A stretch of DNA of 7,276 nt from Aliarcobacter sp. (lineage in GTDB: Bacteria; Campylobacterota; Campylobacteria; Campylobacterales; Arcobacteraceae). The stretch covers positions 1 through 7,276 of the forward strand of contig JALRJW010000145.1 of the NCBI GenBank assembly GCA_023268955.1. The letters are read 5' to 3'. A program made the translations under genes and the position numbers. Below, piece by piece: positions 1 through 5,299 of this stretch. The number at the start of each line of letters is the position of its first letter. Positions within the stretch are counted from its first letter, which is position 1. The notes beneath the pieces are model-generated. The model was not told where the DNA came from. It saw only the letters and a list, made by a program, of their open reading frames with translations, and made no database searches.

Positions 1-1447
1 TCTTGATTTTTCTCATAAAATCAGCATCTGTTAAAATTGAATCATCTATTGAAGCTTCTAAATCATGAATTTCTCTAAATTTAGTTAAGAACCAAGGATC
101 AATTTTTGATAATTCAAAAATATCTTCATTTGTAAGACCATGTCTCATACCATCCATTAAGTATCTTAATCTATCAGCATTTGGTCTTCTAATCTCTTTT
201 TTAATTAATTCCATATCATCACTGATTGGGTCAAATCCAACTAATCCAGTTTCCATAGAACATAATGCTTTTTGAACAGATTCATTGAAAGTTCTACCAA
301 TAGCCATAGCTTCACCAACTGATTTCATTCCAGTTGTAAGTGTAGAATCTGCTTTAGGGAATTTTTCAAAAGTAAATCTTGGAACTTTAGTAACGATATA
401 GTCAATTACTGGTTCAAATGAAGCAGCAGTTCCTGTAATATCATTTGTAATTTCATCTAATGTAAATCCAACAGCAAGTAAAGTTGCAACTTTAGCAATA
501 GGATAACCAGTTGCTTTTGAAGCTAAGGCAGAAGATCTTGAAACCCTTGGGTTCATTTCAATAACAATCATTCTTCCAGTATTTGGACAAATTGAGAACT
601 GAACGTTTGAACCTCCTGTATCAACACCGATTTCTCTAAGAATTGCAAAAGATGCATTTCTCATATCTTGATACTCTTTATCTGTTAAAGTAAGTGCAGG
701 TGCAACTGTAATAGAATCACCTGTGTGAACACCCATTGGGTCTAAGTTTTCAATAGAACATACAATAATACAGTTATCTTTGTGGTCTCTGATAACTTCC
801 ATTTCGTACTCTTTCCAACCAAGCATAGATTCCATAATCTCAATTTCATTGATTGGAGAAGCTTCAATACCAGCTTCAGCAAGTTTTTTAAACTCTTCCA
901 TATTATAAGCAACACCAGAACCACCACCAGCTAATGTAAATGATGCTCTAGAAATTACAGGGAAACCAATCTCTTTTGCTTTTGTAATTGCTTCTTCAAC
1001 AGTATAAGCATTTGCACTTTTAGGTAAGTCCATACCTATTTTTATCATTGCTTCATTAAATAAATGTCTATCTTCACCTTTTTTGATAGCTTCAGGATTA
1101 GCACCTAAAAAATGAATACCTTCTAACATACCTTTGTCATACATAGATGTTGCAACATTAAGAGCAGTTTGTCCACCCATAGTTGGTAAAATAGCATCAA
1201 TATTTTCTCTTTTGATAATCTTTGCAACAACTTCTTCAGTAATAGGCTCAATGTAAGTTCTATCAGCAAACTCAGGATCTGTCATAATAGTAGCTGGATT
1301 TGAATTGATTAAAACAACTCTGTATCCTAATTCTTTAAGTGTTTTCGTAGCTTGTGTTCCAGAATAGTCAAACTCACAGGCTTGACCAATTACAATCGGT
1401 CCAGAACCAATAAGTAAAATAGATTTTATATCTTCTCTTTTTGGCAT
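1..1447 (-). CDS. carB: Carbamoyl-phosphate synthase large subunit, N-terminal 482 codons (partial at left edge)
   Basis: CarB joins bicarbonate, ammonia (channelled from CarA glutaminase) and two ATP into carbamoyl phosphate for pyrimidine and arginine synthesis in the cytosol. I translated the minus strand codon by codon from the ATG at 1447-1445 to the edge and found no stop or frameshift. The protein opens MPKREDIKSILLIGSGPIVI and continues with the hallmark stretches ACEFDYSG, NSNPATIMTDPE, LPTMGGQTALN, GWKEYEMEV, DNCIIVCSIEN, HTGDSITVAPA, GGSNVQF and MNPRVSRSSALASKATG. These cover the first (carboxyphosphate) ATP-grasp half and the start of the oligomerisation domain. Residues around 170-180 read SRASFTLAGGGSG where E. 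coli has IRPSFTMGGSGGG; the ATP-contacting Arg is kept. About 600 C-terminal residues of a roughly 1,080-residue protein lie outside the window. A GGGGA ribosome-binding site sits about 8 bases before the ATG. carA is not adjacent. Confidence 0.98.
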   Translation of the reverse strand, partial: MPKREDIKSILLIGSGPIVIGQACEFDYSGTQATKTLKELGYRVVLINSNPATIMTDPEFADRTYIEPITEEVVAKIIKRENIDAILPTMGGQTALNVATSMYDKGMLEGIHFLGANPEAIKKGEDRHLFNEAMIKIGMDLPKSANAYTVEEAITKAKEIGFPVISRASFTLAGGGSGVAYNMEEFKKLAEAGIEASPINEIEIMESMLGWKEYEMEVIRDHKDNCIIVCSIENLDPMGVHTGDSITVAPALTLTDKEYQDMRNASFAILREIGVDTGGSNVQFSICPNTGRMIVIEMNPRVSRSSALASKATGYPIAKVATLLAVGFTLDEITNDITGTAASFEPVIDYIVTKVPRFTFEKFPKADSTLTTGMKSVGEAMAIGRTFNESVQKALCSMETGLVGFDPISDDMELIKKEIRRPNADRLRYLMDGMRHGLTNEDIFELSKIDPWFLTKFREIHDLEASIDDSILTDADFMRKIK

Positions 1448-1520
1448 AAAATTTCCCCACGTTCATATTTGTAAATTTGGATATGATATTCAAAAAGTGC
1501 TTAAAATCTAGTTATACGAG

Positions 1521-1552
1521 AAAAGTTGCAACAACTTTTTTTAAAAGTTGTT
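1521..1552 (-). terminator. Overlapping inverted repeats between the moeB-like gene and carB; possible weak terminator
   Basis: Three copies of an 8-base unit alternate in orientation: AAAAGTTG (1521-1528), CAACTTTT (1532-1539) and AAAAGTTG (1543-1550). The middle copy can pair with either neighbour. With the right copy it makes a perfect 10-bp stem (1530-1539 with 1543-1552, 3-base loop) that reaches into the stop codon of the upstream gene. With the left copy it makes an 8-bp stem ending in a short U-rich stretch on the minus strand. The stems are AT-rich and there is no long U tract after the larger one, so termination would be leaky at best. Confidence 0.4.
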
Positions 1553-2237
1553 ACTTAGTTGGAAGATTAAATTTTTTAGTCTCTAAAACACCATCAGCAT
1601 CAAAAGCTAAATAGTACAAAATATCTTTTTTTACAGTTAATCCTGCTAAATATCTTAAAGCTAAATTTGCTTGAAGTGAAGCTATGTGCATAACAATTGG
1701 ACAAGCAATTCCATTTGGTTTTCTATCATTTATTTGAAATACTGCTTCATAAGATGCTTTATCAAAAAAACAAACTTGTCCATGGAACTCTTCAACGCTT
1801 CCATAAATCCAAGGTTGATTTTTTTTCATGCAATACTCGTTTATAGCTGCCCTACTTGGAAGATTATCAGTTGCATCGATAATTAAATCAAACTCTAAAT
1901 TCTTTAAAGCAAACTCTTCAAATCCTTCAACATAAGCAGTAACTTTAACAAAAGGACATCTTGATTCAACAAGCTCTTTTAAAACCTCAGCCTTTGGTTT
2001 TCCATCATCACCAACTTTAAATCCAATTTGTCTGTGAATATTATGAACTCCAACTTCATCAAAATCAACTAAAGTAATTTCCCCTATTCCTGAAGCTCCT
2101 AAAGCTATAGCTAAAGAACAACCTAATCCACCACTTCCTATAATTGCTATTTTTTTATTTTGCAAAGAGTCTTGAGTTTCTTGTCCCCAAAGTTTTATTT
2201 GTCTATTAAAATATTCATTAAATTCTTCATTCATCAT
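1551..2237 (-). CDS. ThiF/MoeB/HesA family E1-like adenylyltransferase
   Basis: Members of this family adenylate the C-terminal Gly-Gly of a ubiquitin-like sulfur carrier (ThiS, MoaD and relatives) for thiamine, molybdopterin or related sulfur transfer. Visible motifs are the N-terminal YFNRQIKLWG (9-18), the nucleotide loop GSGGLGC (34-40), LVDFDEVGVHNIHRQ (56-70; D58/D60 and the N..RQ signature), the lysine in GKPKAE (K82) and DATDN (121-125, the Mg/ATP aspartate). At 228 residues it is slightly shorter than E. coli MoeB (about 249). It lacks the paired CxxC zinc motifs of MoeB/ThiF; only one candidate Cys is seen, in GIACP. The exact partner is therefore unclear, and no sulfur-carrier gene is adjacent. 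AAGGA lies 4 bases before the first ATG (2237) but 7 before the second (2234), so translation may really start at 2234. TGC-TATCAT at 2284-2292 is a possible extended -10 promoter. Confidence 0.88.
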   Translation of the reverse strand: MMNEEFNEYFNRQIKLWGQETQDSLQNKKIAIIGSGGLGCSLAIALGASGIGEITLVDFDEVGVHNIHRQIGFKVGDDGKPKAEVLKELVESRCPFVKVTAYVEGFEEFALKNLEFDLIIDATDNLPSRAAINEYCMKKNQPWIYGSVEEFHGQVCFFDKASYEAVFQINDRKPNGIACPIVMHIASLQANLALRYLAGLTVKKDILYYLAFDADGVLETKKFNLPTK

Positions 2238-2283
2238 ATAATCCTTAGTAAATAAGTATAGTTTTATTGAATTTTACAAAAGA

Positions 2284-2292
2284 ATGATAGCA
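2284..2292 (-). promoter_or_regulatory. Candidate extended -10 promoter for the moeB-like gene
   Basis: The minus strand reads TGC followed by TATCAT, an extended -10 element about 47 bases before the start codon. No convincing -35 is visible. A second possible -10, TATAAT at 2355-2360 on the same strand, also lacks a good -35. The rest of 2238-2387 is AT-rich and shows no other structure to me. Confidence 0.35.
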
Positions 2293-2387
2293 TAATATTT
2301 TTAAATTTATTTGACTTGGGTTAATTTTATTCTTGATTAATTTTATTGATTTTAATTATACTGAGACTTTGGAAAGTTTTTAGGCAT

Positions 2388-2413
2388 AAAAAAAGGGCAC
2401 CTTTTCAGTACCC
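2388..2413 (-). terminator. Intrinsic terminator of the small RNA
   Basis: On the minus strand GGGUACU (2413-2407) pairs with GGUGCCC (2401-2395) around a GAAAA loop, giving 6-7 bp with one or two U-G wobbles. Seven U's (2394-2388) follow directly. The wobbles fit only the minus-strand transcript. Confidence 0.75.
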
Positions 2414-2460
2414 CTGCCATCGGCGAGCCCGTTACAAGTGCAACCGCCCAAATTCTTTAT
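2388..2460 (-). ncRNA. Unidentified GC-rich structured small RNA (or terminated leader RNA)
   Basis: The core of this intergenic stretch (2395-2450) is about 60% GC, in a region that is otherwise about 25-30% GC. In such genomes this contrast usually marks structured RNA. On the minus strand a consensus-like promoter (TTGATT, 17 bases, TATAAT) predicts a start near 2460. A stem-loop followed by seven T's ends it at about 2388, giving an RNA of about 73 nt. Predicted pairing: GGCG (2448-2445) with CGCC (2425-2422), enclosing GUUGC/GUAAC (2444-2440 with 2435-2431, loop ACUU) and leaving GGGCU (2430-2426) unpaired; then the terminator hairpin. I compared it from memory with SRP RNA, 6S, tmRNA, TPP, SAM, cobalamin, glycine, fluoride and c-di-GMP elements and recognised none. 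It lies between the MazF-like gene and the moeB-like gene, about 150 bases before the latter, so it could be a free sRNA or a leader ending in an attenuator. The strand is supported by U-G wobbles that would be A-C mismatches on the other strand. Confidence 0.6.
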
Positions 2461-2466
2461 GGAGGA

Positions 2467-2495
2467 ATTATATAAAAATCAAGAAAAAAAATCAA
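2467..2495 (-). promoter_or_regulatory. Sigma70-type promoter for the small RNA
   Basis: TTGATT (2495-2490) and a perfect TATAAT (2472-2467) are separated by exactly 17 bases. The predicted start is near 2460. The -35 box overlaps the last bases of the MazF-like gene, and the spacer lies in a 13-bp tandem repeat. It is one of the best promoter matches in the window. Confidence 0.65.
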
Positions 2496-2499
2496 GAAA
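2474..2499. repeat. Two perfect tandem copies of AAAAATCAAGAAA
   Basis: The 13-base unit occurs at 2474-2486 and 2487-2499 without mismatch. It spans the stop codon of the MazF-like gene and the -35/spacer of the small-RNA promoter. It looks like a local slippage duplication. The outer copy supplies the -35 hexamer at the right distance from TATAAT. Confidence 0.85.
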
Positions 2500-2950
2500 A
2501 ATGAAACATATCTTGAACTTTTTTTAAAATTAAATGTTTTAATGTTTTATTAATGTACTTCTTCTGAACTTTTATAATTCTAGATTTATCTACAAATCTA
2601 AGTTGATCAAGCTTAATTGTACTCTTTTTGATTAAATTTAAACCAAAATCATTTTTTTCTAACACGATATTTACATTAAGGTAGTCATCATCTCTATCTT
2701 TGTATTCTGTAATAGGTACAACAGCAACTATTTTATTAACTTTATTAGTTAATAGAAAAGCCATGTGAAGATATGAAAACTCATGTAAAAGATTTAAACC
2801 ATGAGGACAATCATCTAAAGAAAAACATTCCTCTTTTAATTGTTTTTGCATTTTCTTTAAAAATATATGTTTTGTCTCGCCAAACTCTACCCAAACTAAA
2901 GAGCCAATTTCTATATCATAAAGTTTTATTTTTTTATTAAACATTTTCAT
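2492..2950 (-). CDS. Diverged MazF/PemK-like protein, probable growth-inhibiting endoribonuclease fold
   Basis: I place this 152-residue protein near the MazF/PemK toxins (mRNA-cleaving SH3-like barrels) from four ordered matches: IEIGSLVWVEFG (13-24) for the usual GDIVWVDFG strand; HMAFLLTN (62-69) for the RPALVISN strand; VAVVPIT (75-81) for the VVVPITS strand; and STIKLDQLRFVDKSRI (110-125) for the DQIRTVDKSRL segment. About 40 residues are inserted between the first two strands, including DDCPHGLNLLHEFSY, and the RP at the usual catalytic/antitoxin-facing position is replaced by HM. Ribonuclease activity is therefore uncertain. No signal peptide or membrane segment is seen. The ATG at 2950 has GAGGG 8 bases upstream; an in-frame ATG follows at 2944. 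No normal-sized antitoxin gene lies on either side, only a possible 18-codon ORF upstream. The function is inferred from motifs and could be a related regulatory or housekeeping protein. Confidence 0.6.
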   Translation of the reverse strand: MKMFNKKIKLYDIEIGSLVWVEFGETKHIFLKKMQKQLKEECFSLDDCPHGLNLLHEFSYLHMAFLLTNKVNKIVAVVPITEYKDRDDDYLNVNIVLEKNDFGLNLIKKSTIKLDQLRFVDKSRIIKVQKKYINKTLKHLILKKVQDMFHFS

Positions 2951-2997
2951 AAATCACCCTCTTCATTTTTGTACTTCACTTAGATGATTATGTACTA

Positions 2998-3054
2998 CTA
3001 AAATACTTGTTTGATTGAGTTCCAGTTATTACAACTGTTTTGATTGTCAGACAT
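2998..3054 (-). CDS. Possible 18-codon leader ORF upstream of the MazF-like gene
   Basis: An ATG at 3054 opens a frame of 18 codons (MSDNQNSCNNWNSIKQVF) ending in TAG at 2998. GGAGAAG lies 4 bases before the ATG, the strongest ribosome-binding site in this gap. The peptide is polar and rich in Asn, Gln and Ser, with no membrane segment. It ends 47 bases before the MazF-like start and is in another frame. It could be a leader peptide or a chance ORF; its ribosome-binding site lies inside a hairpin. It is too short for a typical antitoxin. Confidence 0.3.
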   Translation of the reverse strand: MSDNQNSCNNWNSIKQVF

Positions 3055-3081
3055 AAACTTCTCCATATAATGAAAAAGTTT
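3055..3081 (-). promoter_or_regulatory. 12-bp RNA hairpin covering a ribosome-binding site
   Basis: On the minus strand AAACUUUUUCAU (3081-3070) pairs along its full length with AUGGAGAAGUUU (3066-3055), loop UAU. Two of the twelve pairs are U-G, which are mismatches on the opposite strand, so the structure favours minus-strand RNA. The 3' arm contains GGAGAAG, the ribosome-binding site of the 18-codon ORF starting at 3054. There is no U tract, so it is unlikely to be an intrinsic terminator. Confidence 0.5.
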
Positions 3082-3105
3082 ATCTAAATTTATTTTATAA
3101 TATTA

Positions 3106-3312
3106 TTAATTATTAGTTTTGTTTTCTATATTAAAAACTAATTTTGCTTCATAAAGTAGTTTTTGAGCAACTTCAAGCTCTTTCATACCTTTTTTGTAGT
3201 TTTCCATACTATCTGTTAAAGTAATATCTGGATTTGATAACTTTTCTAAAATCTCTTTTGCATTTTTAATTTTATCTTCAAATACTAATTTTTCTTCAAT
3301 TTCTTTGCTCAT
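3106..3312 (-). CDS. xseB: Exodeoxyribonuclease VII small subunit
   Basis: XseB binds the large subunit XseA to form exonuclease VII, a cytosolic nuclease that degrades single-stranded DNA to oligonucleotides from both ends. The 68-residue length, the acidic helical composition and the family pattern FEDKIKNAKEILEKLSNPDI, TLTDSMENYKKGMKEL and AQKLLYEAKLVF match XseB, which is two helices in the family. The start ATG (3312-3310) overlaps the metX stop TGA (3311-3309) as ATGA, with AAGGA a few bases upstream inside metX, so the two genes are very probably co-transcribed and translationally coupled. xseA is not in the window. Confidence 0.92.
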   Translation of the reverse strand: MSKEIEEKLVFEDKIKNAKEILEKLSNPDITLTDSMENYKKGMKELEVAQKLLYEAKLVFNIENKTNN

Positions 3313-4418
3313 ATTTTTCCTTCTAATATATCCACAACATAATCTTCAAACTTCTCAACTTCAACCAAAAATGAATCATGTCCTGATTGCGAATCAATTT
3401 TTTTATAAGTTACTTGCTCTTTTTTACCTATTTTAATCATAATATCTCTGATTTCTTCCATCTCTTCAGGGAAAAATAACATATCATCTTCAAATGATAT
3501 TAAATGAAGTTTCCCGTTTACTTTTTCAAAAGAGTCTTCTACTTTATCTTTATTTCTTCCAACATCAAAAATATTCATTGTTTTACAGACATATAAATAT
3601 GATAAAGGGTCAAAAGTTTTTGGAAAGTTAAAAGCATTGTATTCTAAATACTTTTCTACTTCAAAATTACCAAATAATTCATATAAACCATCTTGTTCAG
3701 AATAGTCTCTTCCAAATTTTCTATTGAAAAGTTTTGGACTTAAATAAGCATTTAATCCAGCCATTCTACCAACAGCAAGACCAACTAAACCATTTGCTTT
3801 AATATCATCTTTATCATACATCCCATCTTTGAAATCAGGATCTCTTTTGATTGCTTCAATTGCTATTTTATTTACAGCAATTGCCCAAGGTCTAGTATAA
3901 GCTGTAGTTGCCATAGCTATATAGTGTGTTGCAAAATTTGGTTGTTCAATTGCATAACACAATGTTTGCATTCCACCCATACTTCCACCTACAACAGCTA
4001 CAGCTTTTTTAATACCTAATCTGTCGTATAGTCTCATTTGAGCTTTTACAACATCTGATATAGCTAAAACAGGGAATCTAAATCTATACTCTTTTTTAGT
4101 GCTTGGGTCAATGCTTAATGGATTTGTTGAACCAAATGAACTACCTAAAGAATTTGAACAAATTACAAAATATTTTGTAGTGTCAATTGCTTTACCATCA
4201 CCTATAAATTTATTCCACCATCCTGGTTTCGCTTCATTTGCATATCTTCCCGCTGCGTGATGTGAACCTGATAAAGCATGACATATTACAATTACATTTG
4301 ATTTGTCTTCATTTAACTCACCATATGTCTCATACACAAGTTCAAACTCTTCAAGAATTCTCCCACTTTCAAGATGCAATGGCTCATTAAATTTTTCAAC
4401 TTTTGTTTCTATTTTCAA
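3309..4418 (-). CDS. metX: Homoserine O-acetyltransferase (MetX-type alpha/beta hydrolase)
   Basis: MetX transfers an acyl group, usually acetyl from acetyl-CoA, to homoserine, the entry step of methionine synthesis by direct sulfhydrylation. The 369-residue protein shows the alpha/beta-hydrolase layout: VICHALSGSHHAAGR (44-58) around the oxyanion region, CNSLGSSFGSTNP (88-100), the nucleophile elbow GGSMGG (144-149, Ser146), SFEDDMLFFPEE (308-319, catalytic Asp, probably D312) and SGHDSFL (345-351, His347). All three catalytic residues are present. The start used is TTG at 4418. The nearest ATG (4429-4427) is in another frame and stops after four codons, its TGA overlapping the TTG. No in-frame ATG or GTG lies just upstream. 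xseB follows with a 4-base overlap. Acyl-donor choice (acetyl rather than succinyl) is inferred from family resemblance only. Confidence 0.95.
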   Translation of the reverse strand: MKIETKVEKFNEPLHLESGRILEEFELVYETYGELNEDKSNVIVICHALSGSHHAAGRYANEAKPGWWNKFIGDGKAIDTTKYFVICSNSLGSSFGSTNPLSIDPSTKKEYRFRFPVLAISDVVKAQMRLYDRLGIKKAVAVVGGSMGGMQTLCYAIEQPNFATHYIAMATTAYTRPWAIAVNKIAIEAIKRDPDFKDGMYDKDDIKANGLVGLAVGRMAGLNAYLSPKLFNRKFGRDYSEQDGLYELFGNFEVEKYLEYNAFNFPKTFDPLSYLYVCKTMNIFDVGRNKDKVEDSFEKVNGKLHLISFEDDMLFFPEEMEEIRDIMIKIGKKEQVTYKKIDSQSGHDSFLVEVEKFEDYVVDILEGKI

Positions 4419-4494
4419 ATTAAATCCATAGGTTATATTATTTTTCGTATATTATCTAAACTTCAATTACAGTTGCTTTTACTAAACAGTTTTT

Positions 4495-4944
4495 TTAAGC
4501 CTCATATAACTCTTCTACACTTGTTTTCATAATATTTTGCCAAGTAGCATCAGGACTCCATTGCTCAAATATACTTAAATCAACCTCATCAAATGGTGTT
4601 TTTAACACATATTTATGGTAAACATACATAAATGCTGTTGCTCTGTAATTTAAAGCACAATGAACCCAAACTTTATTTGCACCAAGTGATTGCAAAATAT
4701 TTACAAAAAGTTTAAGATCACTTAATTTTGGTTCTTCAAAATTAACAGGAATATGAAAATAAGCCATTCCTAAAGATGTGACAACCTTGTCTTCATTTTC
4801 AATTGCATTGCTTGAATCATGTAAAGCTAAATTAATAACAGCATCATATTCTAGATTTTTTATATCTTTAAACTGCTCAATTGTAGGTTGACCTGATGTT
4901 GCTATTAATTCATTGATTTGTATATGATTTAAAATTTCATTCAT
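4495..4944 (-). CDS. Protein tyrosine phosphatase-like protein with a shortened active-site loop
   Basis: This 149-residue cytosolic protein resembles the small dual-specificity phosphatase-like family (DUF442 / beta-lactamase-hydrolase-like phosphatases). Supporting segments are IATSGQPTIEQF (14-25), YDAVINLAL (33-41), YFHIPVNFEEP (62-72) and the active-site region VWVHCALNYRATAFMYVYHK (92-111). The loop is Cys96 followed by Arg101 with only four residues between, in place of the classical C(X)5R, and Asn99 stands near the usual Gly. I recall similar HCxxNxR loops in this family, so this is probably a subfamily trait and not damage. The substrate is unknown. AGGAG lies 5 bases before the ATG at 4944. 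The gene is divergent from the small ORF/hemF pair, and metX lies 76 bases downstream on the same strand. Confidence 0.8.
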   Translation of the reverse strand: MNEILNHIQINELIATSGQPTIEQFKDIKNLEYDAVINLALHDSSNAIENEDKVVTSLGMAYFHIPVNFEEPKLSDLKLFVNILQSLGANKVWVHCALNYRATAFMYVYHKYVLKTPFDEVDLSIFEQWSPDATWQNIMKTSVEELYEA

Positions 4945-4963
4945 TATTGCTCCTAAAGAGTTT

Positions 4964-4972
4964 ATTATAGCA
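4964..4972 (-). promoter_or_regulatory. Extended -10 promoter for the phosphatase-like gene
   Basis: The minus strand reads TGC-TATAAT, a full -10 hexamer with the TGn extension, 20 bases before the start codon, so the leader would be about 12-14 bases. The -35 position is weak. Confidence 0.55.
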
Positions 4973-4985
4973 TTTATTGACCTTT

Positions 4986-4994
4986 TGATATAAT
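4986..4994 (+). promoter_or_regulatory. Extended -10 promoter for the 5031 gene and hemF
   Basis: TGATATAAT is a perfect TGn-TATAAT element 37 bases before the ATG at 5031, with transcription predicted to start near 5001. It is back-to-back with the matching minus-strand element. There is no strong -35. It is the only obvious promoter before the small ORF and hemF. Confidence 0.55.
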
Positions 4995-5030
4995 TGCCAA
5001 AAATTAATGCAAATATATTAGGAAAATAAA

Positions 5031-5291
5031 ATGGATTACATAAAAGAACTGCAAGAACTACTAAAAACAGATGTTTTAGTTGAAGTAAATGAAAATATTA
5101 AAGACTTAGAAAATGAATTAGCAAAGAAAAAAAACAAAGCTTTAAAAGATGAATTAGATTATATGAAACAAGTAAAGCTTTATTTTGATGAAGTTTTAGT
5201 TGATATTGAGAAAAATATTTTAACTCAAGAGCAAGCTTTAGATATCTTAGAAGGTTTAGAAGATATGAAAGCTGAAAATCAAGAGATATAA
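5031..5291 (+). CDS. Small charged helical protein of unknown function, upstream of hemF
   Basis: I do not recognise this 86-residue protein. It is almost wholly charged and helical in character, rich in Glu, Lys, Leu and Asp, with no cysteine, no signal peptide and no membrane segment. Residues about 20-40 (NENIKDLENELAKKKNKAL) and 65-85 look like amphipathic or coiled-coil helices. AGGA lies 7 bases before the ATG. Its stop is 8 bases before the hemF start, and the hemF ribosome-binding site overlaps its last codons, so the two are almost certainly one operon. A role tied to HemF is possible but rests only on position. Confidence 0.85.
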   Translation: MDYIKELQELLKTDVLVEVNENIKDLENELAKKKNKALKDELDYMKQVKLYFDEVLVDIEKNILTQEQALDILEGLEDMKAENQEI

Positions 5292-5299
5292 GGATATTT

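Noticed and set aside
742..927. 61-codon minus-strand ORF
   Set aside because: It lies inside carB in another frame. Its Leu/Lys-rich translation has no family resemblance, and carB is intact over the same bases.
1686..1886. 66-codon plus-strand ORF
   Set aside because: It is antisense to the E1-like gene, whose motifs account for this stretch.
2388..2460. SRP 4.5S RNA or a known riboswitch
   Set aside because: The SRP core (GGUCAGG...GGAAG..AGCAGCC) is absent on both strands, and I could not match TPP, SAM, cobalamin, glycine, fluoride or c-di-GMP consensus elements. I left it unnamed.
2388..3081. Type III (ToxIN-like) RNA-protein toxin-antitoxin system
   Set aside because: The structured RNA is downstream of the toxin-like gene. 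It lacks the tandem ~35-nt repeats of ToxI, and no such repeats lie upstream. The protein motifs fit MazF better than ToxN.
4419..4494. SAM-type riboswitch before metX
   Set aside because: The gap is 76 bases, AT-rich, with no GC-rich helices or SAM-riboswitch core.
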